Of a stretch of DNA of 42,296 nucleotides, positions 1 to 7,624 are shown one piece after another (the stretch's first letter is position 1; each line of letters starts with the position of its first letter). The stretch covers positions 1-42,296 of the forward strand of contig CAJTIR010000033.1 of NCBI GenBank assembly GCA_910576385.1, given 5' to 3'. A model generated the notes under the pieces. That model did not search any database, had not been told where the DNA came from, and saw only the letters and a list, made by a program, of their open reading frames with translations. A program made the translations under genes and the position numbers. Source of the stretch: Lachnospiraceae bacterium (GTDB lineage Bacteria > Bacillota > Clostridia > Lachnospirales > Lachnospiraceae).

Positions 1-166
1 TATCCGGCTGCTTCCGAACTGAAGAAGGTGCCAGAGATTATCTGAAAATCATGTCCTACGTTGGTACGGCACATAAGCAGGGATACAATGCTTACGAAGC
101 AATCAAAAATGCAATTTCAGGCCACCCTGATTTCATCTTTGAATAGTGTTGGCTCTGAATAGTTAC
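1..166 (+). mobile_element. IS66-family element, right end only
   Basis: The window opens inside an insertion sequence whose transposase ends at 146. IS66-family termini usually begin GTAA, so the outward-facing end here is probably the GTTAC at 162-166, giving a short tail after the transposase stop. The flanking minus-strand membrane gene reads straight into this tail, which supports a boundary near 166. The left end, inverted repeat partner and target duplication lie outside the window, so the exact edge is inferred. Confidence 0.65.
3..146 (+). CDS. IS66-family transposase TnpC, C-terminal fragment
   Basis: Frame 3 is open from the window edge and encodes 47 residues before TAG. The segment FRTEEGARDYLKIMSYVGTA, followed by a short helix and ending HPDFIFE, is the typical extreme C-terminus of IS66-type transposases in Clostridia. 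It catalyses cut-and-paste-like movement of the element together with accessory proteins that must lie to the left. The gene is partial only because the window starts here; nothing suggests it is broken. Its 3' end overlaps, on the opposite strand, the end of the disrupted membrane protein gene. Confidence 0.75.
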   Translation, partial: SGCFRTEEGARDYLKIMSYVGTAHKQGYNAYEAIKNAISGHPDFIFE

Positions 167-1328
167 AGTGGACAAAGAAATCTTGCGACTCTTTTTCCAA
201 AAGCATTATCTCCACACATATCAATAATACAGTCATTCCCATAACCAAAAATTGCACAAATACTCCAATATCGCCCCTGTTTTCTACAGTTACAAGACCA
301 TAATAAGGAATATCATTTGCCAAATTACCAATTGATGAAAAAAGAGAAGCTACAATATCCTTCAAAGTTCCCCATAAAACTGTAATAAAAACCGGGATTA
401 CTGAAATAGTGCGAAACAGCATAGAATTATATTTCTTCCAAATAAATATCGCAAATAAAACACAGATCACAATCACAAACAAATGGTTTTGGAAAAGCAA
501 CCAGTGCAGGGTTGTTGAATATCCCAAATCTATCTTATCTATCATATTAAGCATTCCATATGTAGGAAACCATGAAATAATATTTGAATATTCACGTGCA
601 GAATTTCCAGGACAGGCCAATGTAAATATACAACTTCCAACAGCAAGGAAGAAAAGTATTAAAGCATACAAATTTAATTTTTTTGATTTTATGAAATATA
701 ACATCAACATAGCATAACATGCCAAAATAACTAGCATCATCTGCTCATTATTAGCTCCATAAATTAAACAGATTGTATATGTTATATATTCCCACCATTT
801 AAATATCTCTTTTCTGAGTATCTTTTTAATCGGAACTAACGACATAATTCCAAAGGCTGTTGGGCAAAAATATGTCGTTGAAGTTGCAATCCAACCAGCA
901 GTACATAAATCACTGAATGGATACAACATCACCATACACGCTATAAAATTATTACACTCCTTCTTGTTTTTATCAACAAATAACATGGAAATAGCATTCA
1001 ATAATATAAACATGGAAACTCCCATATAGACTGCCCATAAAATTTGGGGACTGCCAGTAAATATAAAGACCACAAAATTTATAATCGTGCGCGATGACCA
1101 TGTACTATACATCTCAACTGCCTGTTTCCAATAAGAAGATATGTCCCCATCAATATGCATACCAGCTATATCGTCATTACCTTTATTGGCAAAAGCTAAT
1201 ATTACTGCAAACAATATACTTACTGCATAAAAAATGATTTTTTCATTCTCAATCATTTTTTTAATATCTGTTGTGGAAATGGTTTGTATTTTGGCAGGAA
1301 TCAAGTTTCTCTTAACTTTCGACATCAT
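117..1328 (-). CDS. DUF6056-like multi-pass membrane protein, 3' end replaced by IS
   Basis: The 403-residue product is a polytopic membrane protein with about nine to ten hydrophobic segments spread from residue 30 to 375. An early acidic/aromatic segment (DGDISSYWKQAVEMY), a WSSRTIINF stretch and a CPGNSAREY motif resemble DUF6056-type proteins found with surface-glycan glycosyltransferases; the function is unknown. Two ATGs (1328 and 1325) follow a GGGAG site, and the start overlaps the end of the 178-residue gene by 17 bp, indicating an operon. The last 16 residues (from Cys at 165-167) are encoded by the IS66 end, so the native C-terminus is lost. The protein may be a truncated, possibly inactive product. 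Confidence 0.6.
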   Translation of the reverse strand: MMSKVKRNLIPAKIQTISTTDIKKMIENEKIIFYAVSILFAVILAFANKGNDDIAGMHIDGDISSYWKQAVEMYSTWSSRTIINFVVFIFTGSPQILWAVYMGVSMFILLNAISMLFVDKNKKECNNFIACMVMLYPFSDLCTAGWIATSTTYFCPTAFGIMSLVPIKKILRKEIFKWWEYITYTICLIYGANNEQMMLVILACYAMLMLYFIKSKKLNLYALILFFLAVGSCIFTLACPGNSAREYSNIISWFPTYGMLNMIDKIDLGYSTTLHWLLFQNHLFVIVICVLFAIFIWKKYNSMLFRTISVIPVFITVLWGTLKDIVASLFSSIGNLANDIPYYGLVTVENRGDIGVFVQFLVMGMTVLLICVEIMLLEKESQDFFVHCNYSEPTLFKDEIRVA

Positions 1329-1848
1329 TATTCTCCCATGTTTTTATAGTGGTGTTCAACGGAACAAGCTGCTCTCTGTCATTAAAACAACAAAGCGCAT
1401 AAATCTCATAGTCATAAATTCCTGTGTCAATTTTATTGTTATGTGGTATATTGATCTTAAATCCAGATAATGAATGGTTATATCCATCATCAAATTTCTC
1501 TGTCACATCTTCGCGGGATACAATAGTTGTAGGAATAAGGTAATATTGGCCTGTAGAAATATTTTTTAAAACCATTCTAATGGATGCAATCTTAATTTCT
1601 TGTCCTGGACAAGAAATCCACCCACTTACCATTATTTTATTATGTGCAGCCAAATCTTCCTGTTTATACTTTATGGATTCTATTTGGTATGTATATTCAT
1701 CGGTATTGCTGGATATAATAACATCATTTAAGTCAAGCACTATAATTCTATTTTCATTCCATAATAAAATCCCCCACATACATAACAATATTATAAATGA
1801 AATTAAAAGGATTTTAATAATATTTTTTTCCGTTTGCCATTTATCCAT
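1312..1848 (-). CDS. Single-pass membrane protein with extracytoplasmic domain, unknown function
   Basis: This 178-residue protein has one transmembrane segment at about residues 10-29 with a positively charged N-terminus, then a soluble domain of about 145 residues that should face outside the cell. The domain looks beta-rich and has two cysteines near residues 157-158 (ALCCF). I do not recognise the family. A GAGGGA ribosome site precedes the ATG. Its stop overlaps the start of the multi-pass membrane gene, so the two proteins are probably made together and may form a complex or serve the same cell-surface glycan locus. No glycosyltransferase is visible here because the locus is interrupted by the IS on its downstream side. 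Confidence 0.6.
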   Translation of the reverse strand: MDKWQTEKNIIKILLISFIILLCMWGILLWNENRIIVLDLNDVIISSNTDEYTYQIESIKYKQEDLAAHNKIMVSGWISCPGQEIKIASIRMVLKNISTGQYYLIPTTIVSREDVTEKFDDGYNHSLSGFKINIPHNNKIDTGIYDYEIYALCCFNDREQLVPLNTTIKTWENNDVES

Positions 1849-1997
1849 TCATCATCCCTCTCTTTTAACTTTGTCTAAATTGATACTATTTTTTCTTGTC
1901 TGCCAATCCTTTCTTTTGAGGGTCTGACAGACAAGGAAAACACAGATAGCGTTTTGACAGTGGCACATGGGCTGCTTTTGCAACAGCTACAAAACCA

Positions 1998-4037
1998 TTA
2001 TAAACGAAAAATTTTTATCATCTCTTCCAGATTCTGAGACTGCGCCGAAAGCTCCTGGCTGGCTGCTGCACTCTCCTGCGCCATAGCGGAATTATCCGAA
2101 ATAACCTCAGTCACCTGTTCCAAGGCATAGCGGATCTGTTCAATATTATCACTCTGATTTTGTGAAGCCTCAGCAATTTTATCTACCAATCCCTGCACTG
2201 TTTCCGTATGGCAAAATGCCTGCTGTATCTCATCTGCGGCAGTATTCACAATCTCCATACCTTTCTTGACCGCATCCAGAGAATTTCGAATCAATACAGT
2301 CGAAGTATGTACGGCTTCCATACTATCTCCTGCAAGAGTGCCAACTTCCCCGGCAACCACAGCAAAGCCTCTGCCAACTTCCCCAGCCCTTGCCGCTTCA
2401 ATTGACGCATTCAAGGACAATAAATTGGTCTGATCTGCTATTTCCTCAATCGTAGTAATAATATTCTCAATCTCTGCGGAACATCTGCTGATCTCTCGCA
2501 TGGCATCTACCGCGCGCTCCATCTGCTGATTACTAAACTTCAATCTTCCTCCCATATCATCTACACTTTGCTTTACTTCCTCCGCAAAATGGGCGTTTGC
2601 TGTCACCTGTTCTGCAATTTCTGACACCGACGCCTGTAACTGCTGAGCCGTAGCTGCCTGGCTGGTAGCACTCTCCGACAATGACTGTGCCCCCACTGCA
2701 ATCTGTTCTGAACCGCCAGATACCTGTAAAGAAGCTTCCTCAATATTTTGAATCGTATGTATCAATCGTTTGGAGAGCTGTTCTAAACTGTCCTTTACCT
2801 TGCGAAATTCTCCAGTATATTCCTGCTGCAATTCAAAACGCAGATTCCCCTCTGACACTTGCTGCAACACTTCTGTAATCTCTCCAATATAGTCAATATA
2901 ATCTCGTAATCGCAGCACCGTTTTATTAAGGGCAGCGGCCACAGCTCCCACTTCATCATCCGAGGAAACTTCCACATCAAGATCTAAATCACCCTCTGCA
3001 ATCTCTTCTGCCACCAATTTCAGTTGTTGTAAAGGTTTTACAATTCCAGCAGAAATTTTATTGATGATCACCACCAGCATCAAAACTGCAATGATAAAAA
3101 ATCCCACTACAGCGATAGAAAGACTGATCATCATACCATTATATTCTCGACTTGGCATTCCACTGAGCACTGACCAGCCAGTAGCAGTAATGATCTCATA
3201 TGCTCCATGCTGTGTCGTCCCATCCCATTTATAAGTAAGTTCTGTATTTTCCTGCTCTTCATAAACATCAATTACTTTTTGTGGCAAACCAGCATCCTGA
3301 ATAGAGGTCTGAACTATCGATTCCTTGGGAGCATACATAATGGTTCCTTGTGGCGAGAGCAACATAAAAAATCCTGATTTTCCGAGTTTATGTTCTGACA
3401 TCATTACTGAAAGGGTATCTACAGAAACATCTATAGCTGCCACACCAAGTAATTCTTCCCCTTCTCCATACACAGGTGTGATAACACTAGATACCATTTT
3501 GCCTGTGGAAGAATTTTTATATGGCTCTGTCACAATTGTATTCTTAGCGACTGTTACTTGCTCAAACCAGTCTCTGGATGTAATATCCCACTCTCCCAAT
3601 TCTGATATATAGCCACTTTCCTCGTCTTCCACACACTGGCTGGAATCCACATCTGCAATCCAACAAACTAAAATGTCTTCTTCATCTGTGTGAAACACAT
3701 TCGTCATATTTTTGCGTACAGTATCAAAAAGTTTCGCCTCACTAATCTTATCTCCCTCTTTCACTTCTTCAAACAATTTCCGAAGTTCATTGTTTGCTCC
3801 AAACTGTCTGGTAACTTCCATGTAACGGGTAAAATATTCACTGACTAAATTTGTAACTTGTGCAGATTCTGCCGTAATCTCTGCGGTCCGCAGATTTCCT
3901 ACCGAACCTCTGACCAGCAGCAAGATTACCGCCGCCACAAACACCAGCACTACCATTGTCGGTGTAATAATCCCCCGCATCATTTTGCCCTTAATCCCCT
4001 GCTTTTTGTGCTTCTTTTCGGTTTGATCTTTTTTCAT
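1998..4037 (-). CDS. Methyl-accepting chemotaxis protein with Cache-type sensor
   Basis: This transmembrane chemoreceptor controls the CheA kinase. Counting from the chosen start (679 residues): cytoplasmic basic tail, TM1 about 18-44, a periplasm-like dCache sensor of about 235 residues, TM2 about 297-323, a HAMP domain (325-380), a second HAMP-like stretch, then the long coiled-coil signalling domain. The hairpin tip carries the hallmark QTNLLSLNASIEAARAGE. I start at the ATG at 4037 because GGAGG lies 6 bp upstream; the upstream ATG at 4055 contains that site within its codons. The promoter at 4128-4156 has consensus boxes and is derived from a toxin-antitoxin operon. The ligand is unknown and no che genes are adjacent. 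Confidence 0.92.
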   Translation of the reverse strand: MKKDQTEKKHKKQGIKGKMMRGIITPTMVVLVFVAAVILLLVRGSVGNLRTAEITAESAQVTNLVSEYFTRYMEVTRQFGANNELRKLFEEVKEGDKISEAKLFDTVRKNMTNVFHTDEEDILVCWIADVDSSQCVEDEESGYISELGEWDITSRDWFEQVTVAKNTIVTEPYKNSSTGKMVSSVITPVYGEGEELLGVAAIDVSVDTLSVMMSEHKLGKSGFFMLLSPQGTIMYAPKESIVQTSIQDAGLPQKVIDVYEEQENTELTYKWDGTTQHGAYEIITATGWSVLSGMPSREYNGMMISLSIAVVGFFIIAVLMLVVIINKISAGIVKPLQQLKLVAEEIAEGDLDLDVEVSSDDEVGAVAAALNKTVLRLRDYIDYIGEITEVLQQVSEGNLRFELQQEYTGEFRKVKDSLEQLSKRLIHTIQNIEEASLQVSGGSEQIAVGAQSLSESATSQAATAQQLQASVSEIAEQVTANAHFAEEVKQSVDDMGGRLKFSNQQMERAVDAMREISRCSAEIENIITTIEEIADQTNLLSLNASIEAARAGEVGRGFAVVAGEVGTLAGDSMEAVHTSTVLIRNSLDAVKKGMEIVNTAADEIQQAFCHTETVQGLVDKIAEASQNQSDNIEQIRYALEQVTEVISDNSAMAQESAAASQELSAQSQNLEEMIKIFRL

Positions 4038-4089
4038 ACTTTTCCTCCGCGGCATTCTTTTTGAATTTTTGTTTTATCATAACTGAATC

Positions 4090-4124
4090 AAATTATGCCC
4101 TCCGCATGACATGATTTTGATATT
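4090..4124 (-). pseudogene. Remnant of a yoeB toxin 3' end
   Basis: Read on the minus strand this stretch encodes NIKIMSCGGHNL then a stop, matching NIKIISCKGHYDD, the end of the intact YoeB toxin at 4909-5172. The DNA match is about 33 of 36 bases around GATTTTGATATTCT. It is joined directly to a promoter region that matches the promoter of the intact yefM-yoeB pair, so the antitoxin and most of the toxin have been deleted. It now forms the 5' leader of the chemotaxis receptor mRNA. Confidence 0.65.
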
Positions 4125-4127
4125 CTA

Positions 4128-4156
4128 ATTATATGTTCCTATTATATGCCTGTCAA
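4128..4156 (-). promoter_or_regulatory. Consensus promoter of the chemotaxis receptor gene
   Basis: On the minus strand TTGACA (4151-4156) and TATAAT (4128-4133) are both perfect and separated by 17 bp. The sequence on the upstream side of the -35 box continues to match the region upstream of the yefM promoter at 5465-5493. The nearest downstream gene is the chemotaxis receptor, 91 bp away. Confidence 0.8.
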
Positions 4157-4189
4157 TTCATTTTATTTTAGAACAGATGATTTGCAATA

Positions 4190-4226
4190 CAAAAAGACTT
4201 TCCAAAGTAAATATTTTGAAAAGCCT
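4190..4226 (-). terminator. Rho-independent terminator after vanZ-like gene
   Basis: On the minus strand a 12-bp stem (4215-4226 with 4196-4207, two G-U pairs) is followed by TTTTTGT. It lies about 90 bp after the stop of the VanZ-like gene and just before the receptor promoter. Confidence 0.65.
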
Positions 4227-4313
4227 TCTATATCAATGGTACTGCTTTCTTCTCAGATTTTGCGCCACTTTATGCTGCAAAATATTCACTAATTTTTCTA
4301 ATTATCATAGCAG

Positions 4314-4811
4314 TTATAAGTTAACTAGCAGTAATACAGAGATAAATAATGTTAAAAGGACAGCTCCAATCAAACTGATTATATTGATAATTTTTATCCA
4401 ATTTTTTGCTGATACTTTTGAAATAACAATGGCAGCAAAAACGCCTATTATTCCTCCTAACGAATTTGTAATAAGATCCGTGATATCGCTTGCCCCAATA
4501 GCAAAAATAAATTGCACTGTCTCAAAAAACAGACTGGTACAAATAATAGGGGCAAACTGTATCAGCAATGACCTATCCTCCCATAAAATATGAATAAACA
4601 GTCCATATGGTATGAAAGCTAACAGATTTTGGATAATTTCATCATACTGTATGGTTCCATTGACAATAACGGACTCTGCAAATGGGATTAAATTGATATT
4701 TCTTAAATGTGGCAAATCTACAATGGAAAATTGGAGTTTAAAAATAATAATCCATGATAAAGCAGTCAGATAAAAAATCAATAAGCCTAACGTGCATTTT
4801 TTTGATTTCAT
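4314..4811 (-). CDS. VanZ-family membrane protein
   Basis: The 165-residue product has four to five hydrophobic segments in the VanZ pattern: an N-terminal helix, the NLIPF motif, the NLLAFIPYG motif before the second helix, an E in FFETVQF, and the DITDLITNSLGG motif. VanZ of the vancomycin-resistance cluster gives low-level teicoplanin resistance, but most VanZ-domain proteins in Clostridia stand alone and have no known role. I start at 4811 because AAGGAAG lies 8 bp upstream; an upstream in-frame start at 4853 would add 14 residues without a better ribosome site. It sits alone between the intact and the remnant toxin-antitoxin copies, so it may have arrived with that rearrangement. Confidence 0.82.
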   Translation of the reverse strand: MKSKKCTLGLLIFYLTALSWIIIFKLQFSIVDLPHLRNINLIPFAESVIVNGTIQYDEIIQNLLAFIPYGLFIHILWEDRSLLIQFAPIICTSLFFETVQFIFAIGASDITDLITNSLGGIIGVFAAIVISKVSAKNWIKIINIISLIGAVLLTLFISVLLLVNL

Positions 4812-4908
4812 TAAGCTCTCTTCCTTTCCATCGCAATGTAATTTTACTAACAAGATTCTAACAAAAAGCCGACAACAGGTTCGTTTGGTAATTTAAGAAT
4901 GTTCTGCC

Positions 4909-5172
4909 TTAATCATCATAATGCCCTTTGCATGATATGATTTTGATATTCTGCAATTCATCAATATCATATACTAACTGGTTCTTTTCATCAATCCGCC
5001 TGGAATATCCGGGACGATGTTTTAGCGACTCCGGCTTTCCAATGCCTTGCATTGCCCCATTTCTTCGTATATCTTCAATCAACGAATAAATTTTATTTGC
5101 TGTTTTCTTATCTTTTTTAATCCAATCCATGAATTCCGCCATTGCATCTGGGGAAAAGGTGAAATCATTCAT
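4909..5172 (-). CDS. yoeB: YoeB/Txe-family mRNA interferase toxin
   Basis: YoeB toxins bind the ribosome and cut mRNA in the A site. The 87-residue protein matches family length and order: an N-terminal FSPDAMAEFMDW helix, the helix with LIEDIRRNG, the GKPESLKH motif, the YSRRIDEKNQLVY strand and the C-terminal CKGHYDD with the conserved His-Tyr pair. Glu in GKPE, Arg in SRR and His-Tyr near the end are the residues expected for catalysis. The ATG at 5172 overlaps the antitoxin stop, so translation is coupled; an upstream TTG is less likely. All key residues are present, so the toxin is probably functional. Confidence 0.9.
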   Translation of the reverse strand: MNDFTFSPDAMAEFMDWIKKDKKTANKIYSLIEDIRRNGAMQGIGKPESLKHRPGYSRRIDEKNQLVYDIDELQNIKIISCKGHYDD

Positions 5173-5425
5173 CAATCATAGCCCTCAATTCATCAAGTGA
5201 TTTATGGATTACTTCACCTTGTTCTAGCTGGGCAAAGCTATGGTCTAATTTTTTTAGGTATTCCTCATTCCTTTTTGCTTTCGCCATTTCGTTATATTCT
5301 TTTTCAGATACAATTACTACATTTTCGTTTTTCGGCCTTGACACAATAAGCGTTTCACCGCCTATTACTTTATTGCACCATTCTTTAAAATTTTCACGCA
5401 CATCCATGCTCTTTACTGCTATCAT
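5165..5425 (-). CDS. yefM: YefM/Phd-family antitoxin
   Basis: The 86-residue protein begins MIAVKSMDVRENFKEWCNKV, the DNA-binding fold of Phd/YefM antitoxins, followed by the strand with ETLIVSRPKNENVVIVSEKEY. The acidic C-terminal tail should wrap around the toxin and neutralise it. It is the first gene of the operon and overlaps yoeB by 8 bp. In this family the antitoxin, alone and with toxin, represses its own promoter; here a consensus promoter lies 40 bp upstream, although I did not find a clean operator palindrome by eye. Confidence 0.9.
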   Translation of the reverse strand: MIAVKSMDVRENFKEWCNKVIGGETLIVSRPKNENVVIVSEKEYNEMAKAKRNEEYLKKLDHSFAQLEQGEVIHKSLDELRAMIDE

Positions 5426-5464
5426 AGTATCACCTCATAATTCCGTATGGTTTTTCGTACTTTT

Positions 5465-5493
5465 ATTATATATGGTTATTATGCTTATGTCAA
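5465..5493 (-). promoter_or_regulatory. Promoter of yefM-yoeB
   Basis: TTGACA (5488-5493) and TATAAT (5465-5470) on the minus strand are perfect with a 17-bp spacer. The surrounding sequence is also present upstream of the chemotaxis receptor gene. Confidence 0.8.
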
Positions 5494-5507
5494 TTTATTT
5501 TATGCCA

Positions 5508-5657
5508 GGAATTTCAAAGGAAATGAACAAAGAATCCTGCAAAGCAGGATTCCCCGCCTGCGGCGGATCGCTTTTGCGATATATTTCATTTCCGCCGCAG
5601 GGCGATCATTGTTTTTTATCTTATAAGAAATCCAGAGGAATTTCCTATAAGATAAAA
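5508..5657. repeat. Palindromic dispersed repeat, copy A
   Basis: This 150-bp non-coding element starts with GGAATTTCAAAGGAAAT and ends GAAATCC...GGAATTTCCTATAAGATAAAA, with internal hairpins AATCCTGC-AAA-GCAGGATT and a GCGGCGG/CCGCCGC pair. Copy B at 16350-16590 shares the hairpin cores and the TTTTTTATCTTAT(A/C) ending, and a terminal fragment recurs at 36653-36676. The layout suggests a non-autonomous, structure-forming mobile or regulatory repeat. Confidence 0.7.
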
Positions 5658-5684
5658 CAGCCCCAACCACATAGGATAGGGCTA
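5652..5684 (-). terminator. Probable terminator of the 107-residue gene
   Basis: On the minus strand AGCCC pairs with GGGCT across a 15-base loop that itself can partly pair, followed by GTTTTATC. It lies just after the stop at 5689. Confidence 0.5.
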
Positions 5685-5688
5685 GTCT

Positions 5689-6012
5689 TTATTGCTCCGC
5701 AATCTTTTTCAGTAACCGTATAATTTCCTCATTCTGCCTTATCAGAATAAAATTCTGTTCCACTTGCGCCCTTGCCAGTTCAAGGGAGAAAGTTTCATTT
5801 GCACTGCCGCTTAACAAACTGCCGAACGAATACAATTTAGAACCTGCCAGACTTGCAGTTATTTCTTTCGCTGAATTGATATTCCTGCGTCTTAAATCAT
5901 TTTCAGTGTAGCTGTCGAAGTCCAGTCCGAACTTCTCCATAGCCGCCTTGTCCTTTGCCGCCTGCTTCGCTTGCTTTTCAGCTGCCTTATCCTCTGCGCT
6001 TTTACCAAACAT
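5689..6012 (-). CDS. Small hypothetical protein, charged N-terminus
   Basis: The 107-residue product starts after a good GGAGG site (8 bp). Residues 5-30 are a lysine/alanine-rich amphipathic helix; the middle has FDSYTENDLRRRNINSAKEI; residues 75-107 form a predicted coiled coil (RAQVEQNFILIRQNEEIIRLLKKIAEQ in pieces). I do not recognise a family. It lies among decayed mobile-element genes next to tRNA-Thr, so it may be cargo of an old integrated element. No membrane segment or signal peptide is seen. Confidence 0.55.
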   Translation of the reverse strand: MFGKSAEDKAAEKQAKQAAKDKAAMEKFGLDFDSYTENDLRRRNINSAKEITASLAGSKLYSFGSLLSGSANETFSLELARAQVEQNFILIRQNEEIIRLLKKIAEQ

Positions 6013-6080
6013 AGATTTTACCTCCGTTTCTTTTTTATACCCTTACTATACCCAATTGGGGGAGGAAAGGGCACAGGTAA

Positions 6081-6481
6081 TCAGACGTCCACCCACATAA
6101 TAAAATCTATCTTTTTCGCGTCTGTAAAGCCGGTATGAGGGTATTTATCATTAAACAGTTGGAGGATAGCTTGTCCACATGTATCAGCTTACTGGAAAAC
6201 GATAATTCAAGCTGTCCCTCCGTTTCTTTCAAATAATCCAGTGTTTCCTCAAAAGTTACGCCCTTGTCTTTCTTCTGTTCAAGAAACAAGTAAAACCTCT
6301 CGTAATACTGGCTCTTTCTGGAACGCATGACAAAGAAATCGTTAAAGGCTCGCTGAAAATCCTTGTCGGTGGAAACATCCGTCCAGTAAAGGCTGTCCAT
6401 AATACGTTTGTATTTCTTCATGCCGATAATCAGTTTTTCTCTATCGGATAGTATTTGTTCGGCTGTCTGAATACTTACCAT
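6081..6481 (-). pseudogene. Frameshifted mobile-element-associated hypothetical gene
   Basis: The first 105 or so codons from ATG at 6481 encode a helical protein with DVSTDKDFQRAFNDFFVMRSR and a SFSSKL motif, a pattern I associate with conserved small Firmicute proteins of unknown function on mobile DNA. After SFSSKLIH the reading frame gives an unconvincing tail ending at 6107. In a neighbouring frame the DNA encodes AILQLFNDKYPHTGFTDAKK then IDFIMWVDV and stops at 6081, which looks like the family C-terminus. The middle section appears deleted and the frame shifted, so I call it a pseudogene. The family recall is from memory and not checked. Confidence 0.55.
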
Positions 6482-6655
6482 AATACTTAATCAACTCCCT
6501 GCACTTATAGTGATGAATATTCATAGATACATACTATCACATAGCAATTCAAATATCCATCATTTTTGCATTATATATTATTTCGTTTTGTGTCATAGGT
6601 TGTAAATGCCAAATCACACTATAATGTACTCAAAATGTATGGAGGTATTGAGACT

Positions 6656-6778
6656 ATGGAAAAATTCATTGTAGTACCGAAGGAAGATAAAGCCGTAACC
6701 ATGACAATCCGCATTGACCGGGCATTACAGGAGAAGTATAACGAACTCTCTGCGAAAACCAACCGTTCTTGTTATTAA
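6656..6778 (+). pseudogene. Truncated ribbon-helix-helix (CopG/Arc-like) repressor
   Basis: A 40-codon ORF follows TGGAGG, 12 bp before the ATG. It encodes MEKFIVVPKEDKAVTMTIRI then DRALQEKYNELSAKTNRS, which is the beta strand and first helix of a ribbon-helix-helix DNA-binding protein. The second helix should start after NRS; instead CY and a stop follow, while an adjacent frame reads VINALHI and stops. The gene is therefore cut and frameshifted. It points away from the frameshifted gene at 6081-6481, a common divergent layout for small mobile-element modules. Confidence 0.6.
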
Positions 6779-6812
6779 CGCTTTGCACATATAACTGCCA
6801 CACAGAAATAAC

Positions 6813-6838
6813 AAAAGCCTTGAATACTCAAGGCTTTT
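6813..6838 (-). terminator. Terminator after tRNA-Thr
   Basis: On the minus strand an 11-bp perfect stem AAAAGCCTTGA / TCAAGGCTTTT with a 4-base loop is followed by a T-rich stretch. It lies 7 bp after the tRNA. Confidence 0.85.
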
Positions 6839-6844
6839 GCATCA

Positions 6845-6917
6845 AGCTGCTGACGGGAATCGGACCCGTGACCTCCGCACTACCAATGCGACGCTCTACC
6901 GACTGAGCCACAGCAGC
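6845..6917 (-). tRNA. tRNA-Thr (anticodon GGT)
   Basis: The 73-nt sequence folds as a cloverleaf: acceptor GCTGCTG/CAGCAGC, D arm GCTC...GAGC, anticodon stem TCGCA/TGCGG with loop TTGGTAG (anticodon GGT), and T arm CGGGTCCGATTCCCG. CCA is not encoded. It decodes ACC/ACU. A promoter is seen at 6957-6985, and mobile-element remnants lie directly on its 3' side, the usual integration side of a tRNA gene. Confidence 0.93.
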
Positions 6918-6956
6918 AATTATATTTTGACGGTTATTTCCCCAACCGACTTGTCT

Positions 6957-6985
6957 ACTATACTATATATTTTCCAAATTGTCAA
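6957..6985 (-). promoter_or_regulatory. Promoter of tRNA-Thr
   Basis: TTGACA (6980-6985) and TATAGT (6957-6962) on the minus strand with a 17-bp spacer. It lies just after the sigH stop, so the tRNA does not need to depend on sigH transcription. Confidence 0.7.
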
Positions 6986-6989
6986 TATA

Positions 6990-7601
6990 CTACTGCATTT
7001 TTTTTGCAATTTTTCCTCGAATACGCTGCAAAGCATTGTCAATCGCTTTTGGCTCTTTATGGAGCTGCTTTGCAATCTGTCGATAATTGCTGCCCTGAAG
7101 GTAGAGCAACAATACCTGCCGCTCAAATTTGCTGAGATTTTTATATAATTTTTCTTGAATGTCATTCGCATTTTCCTGATCAATAAGCAGCTGTTCCGGG
7201 TTTGGATTCTCAACAGATTCCAACAGATCTTGGAGTGTATCTTCGCTTTCCTGACCCATCTGGGCATTCAGAGAAATATAGGTATTTAAAGGCTGATGCT
7301 TTTTCCTCTGGGACGCTTCCACCGCATGATAAATCTGCCTGGTAATACATAAATCTGCAAAATGGTAAAAAGAGACATCTTTCTCCATACGATAATCCCG
7401 AATTGCTTTAAAAAGACCAATCATTCCCTCCTGAATCAAATCATCTGTATCTCCCCCCATCAAAAACATGGCATTGGCACGTTTGCGCACAAGATTCTTA
7501 TATTTATCCATGATATAATCTGTGATCTGCTCCTGCCCGCTTCGCAATTGCTCTATTAATATTTCATCTGTCTGATTTTGATACTCTGCCACTCTTTGCA
7601 C
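6990..7601 (-). CDS. sigH: RNA polymerase sigma factor, SigH family
   Basis: SigH directs early stationary-phase and sporulation genes in spore-forming Firmicutes. The 203-residue protein has sigma region 2 (residues about 25-95, with DDLIQEGMIGLFKAIRDY for core binding and -10 recognition) and region 4 (about 150-200, FERQVLLLYLQGSNYRQIAK, a helix-turn-helix for the -35). The start is GTG at 7601 with AGGGG 6 bp upstream. It sits last after cysS-mrnC-rlmB, the same position as in Bacillus subtilis, which is stronger evidence for SigH than sequence alone. A role in sporulation here is inferred. Confidence 0.85.
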   Translation of the reverse strand: MQRVAEYQNQTDEILIEQLRSGQEQITDYIMDKYKNLVRKRANAMFLMGGDTDDLIQEGMIGLFKAIRDYRMEKDVSFYHFADLCITRQIYHAVEASQRKKHQPLNTYISLNAQMGQESEDTLQDLLESVENPNPEQLLIDQENANDIQEKLYKNLSKFERQVLLLYLQGSNYRQIAKQLHKEPKAIDNALQRIRGKIAKKMQ

Positions 7602-7624
7602 TTTTTTCCCCTATTCTTTCTATA

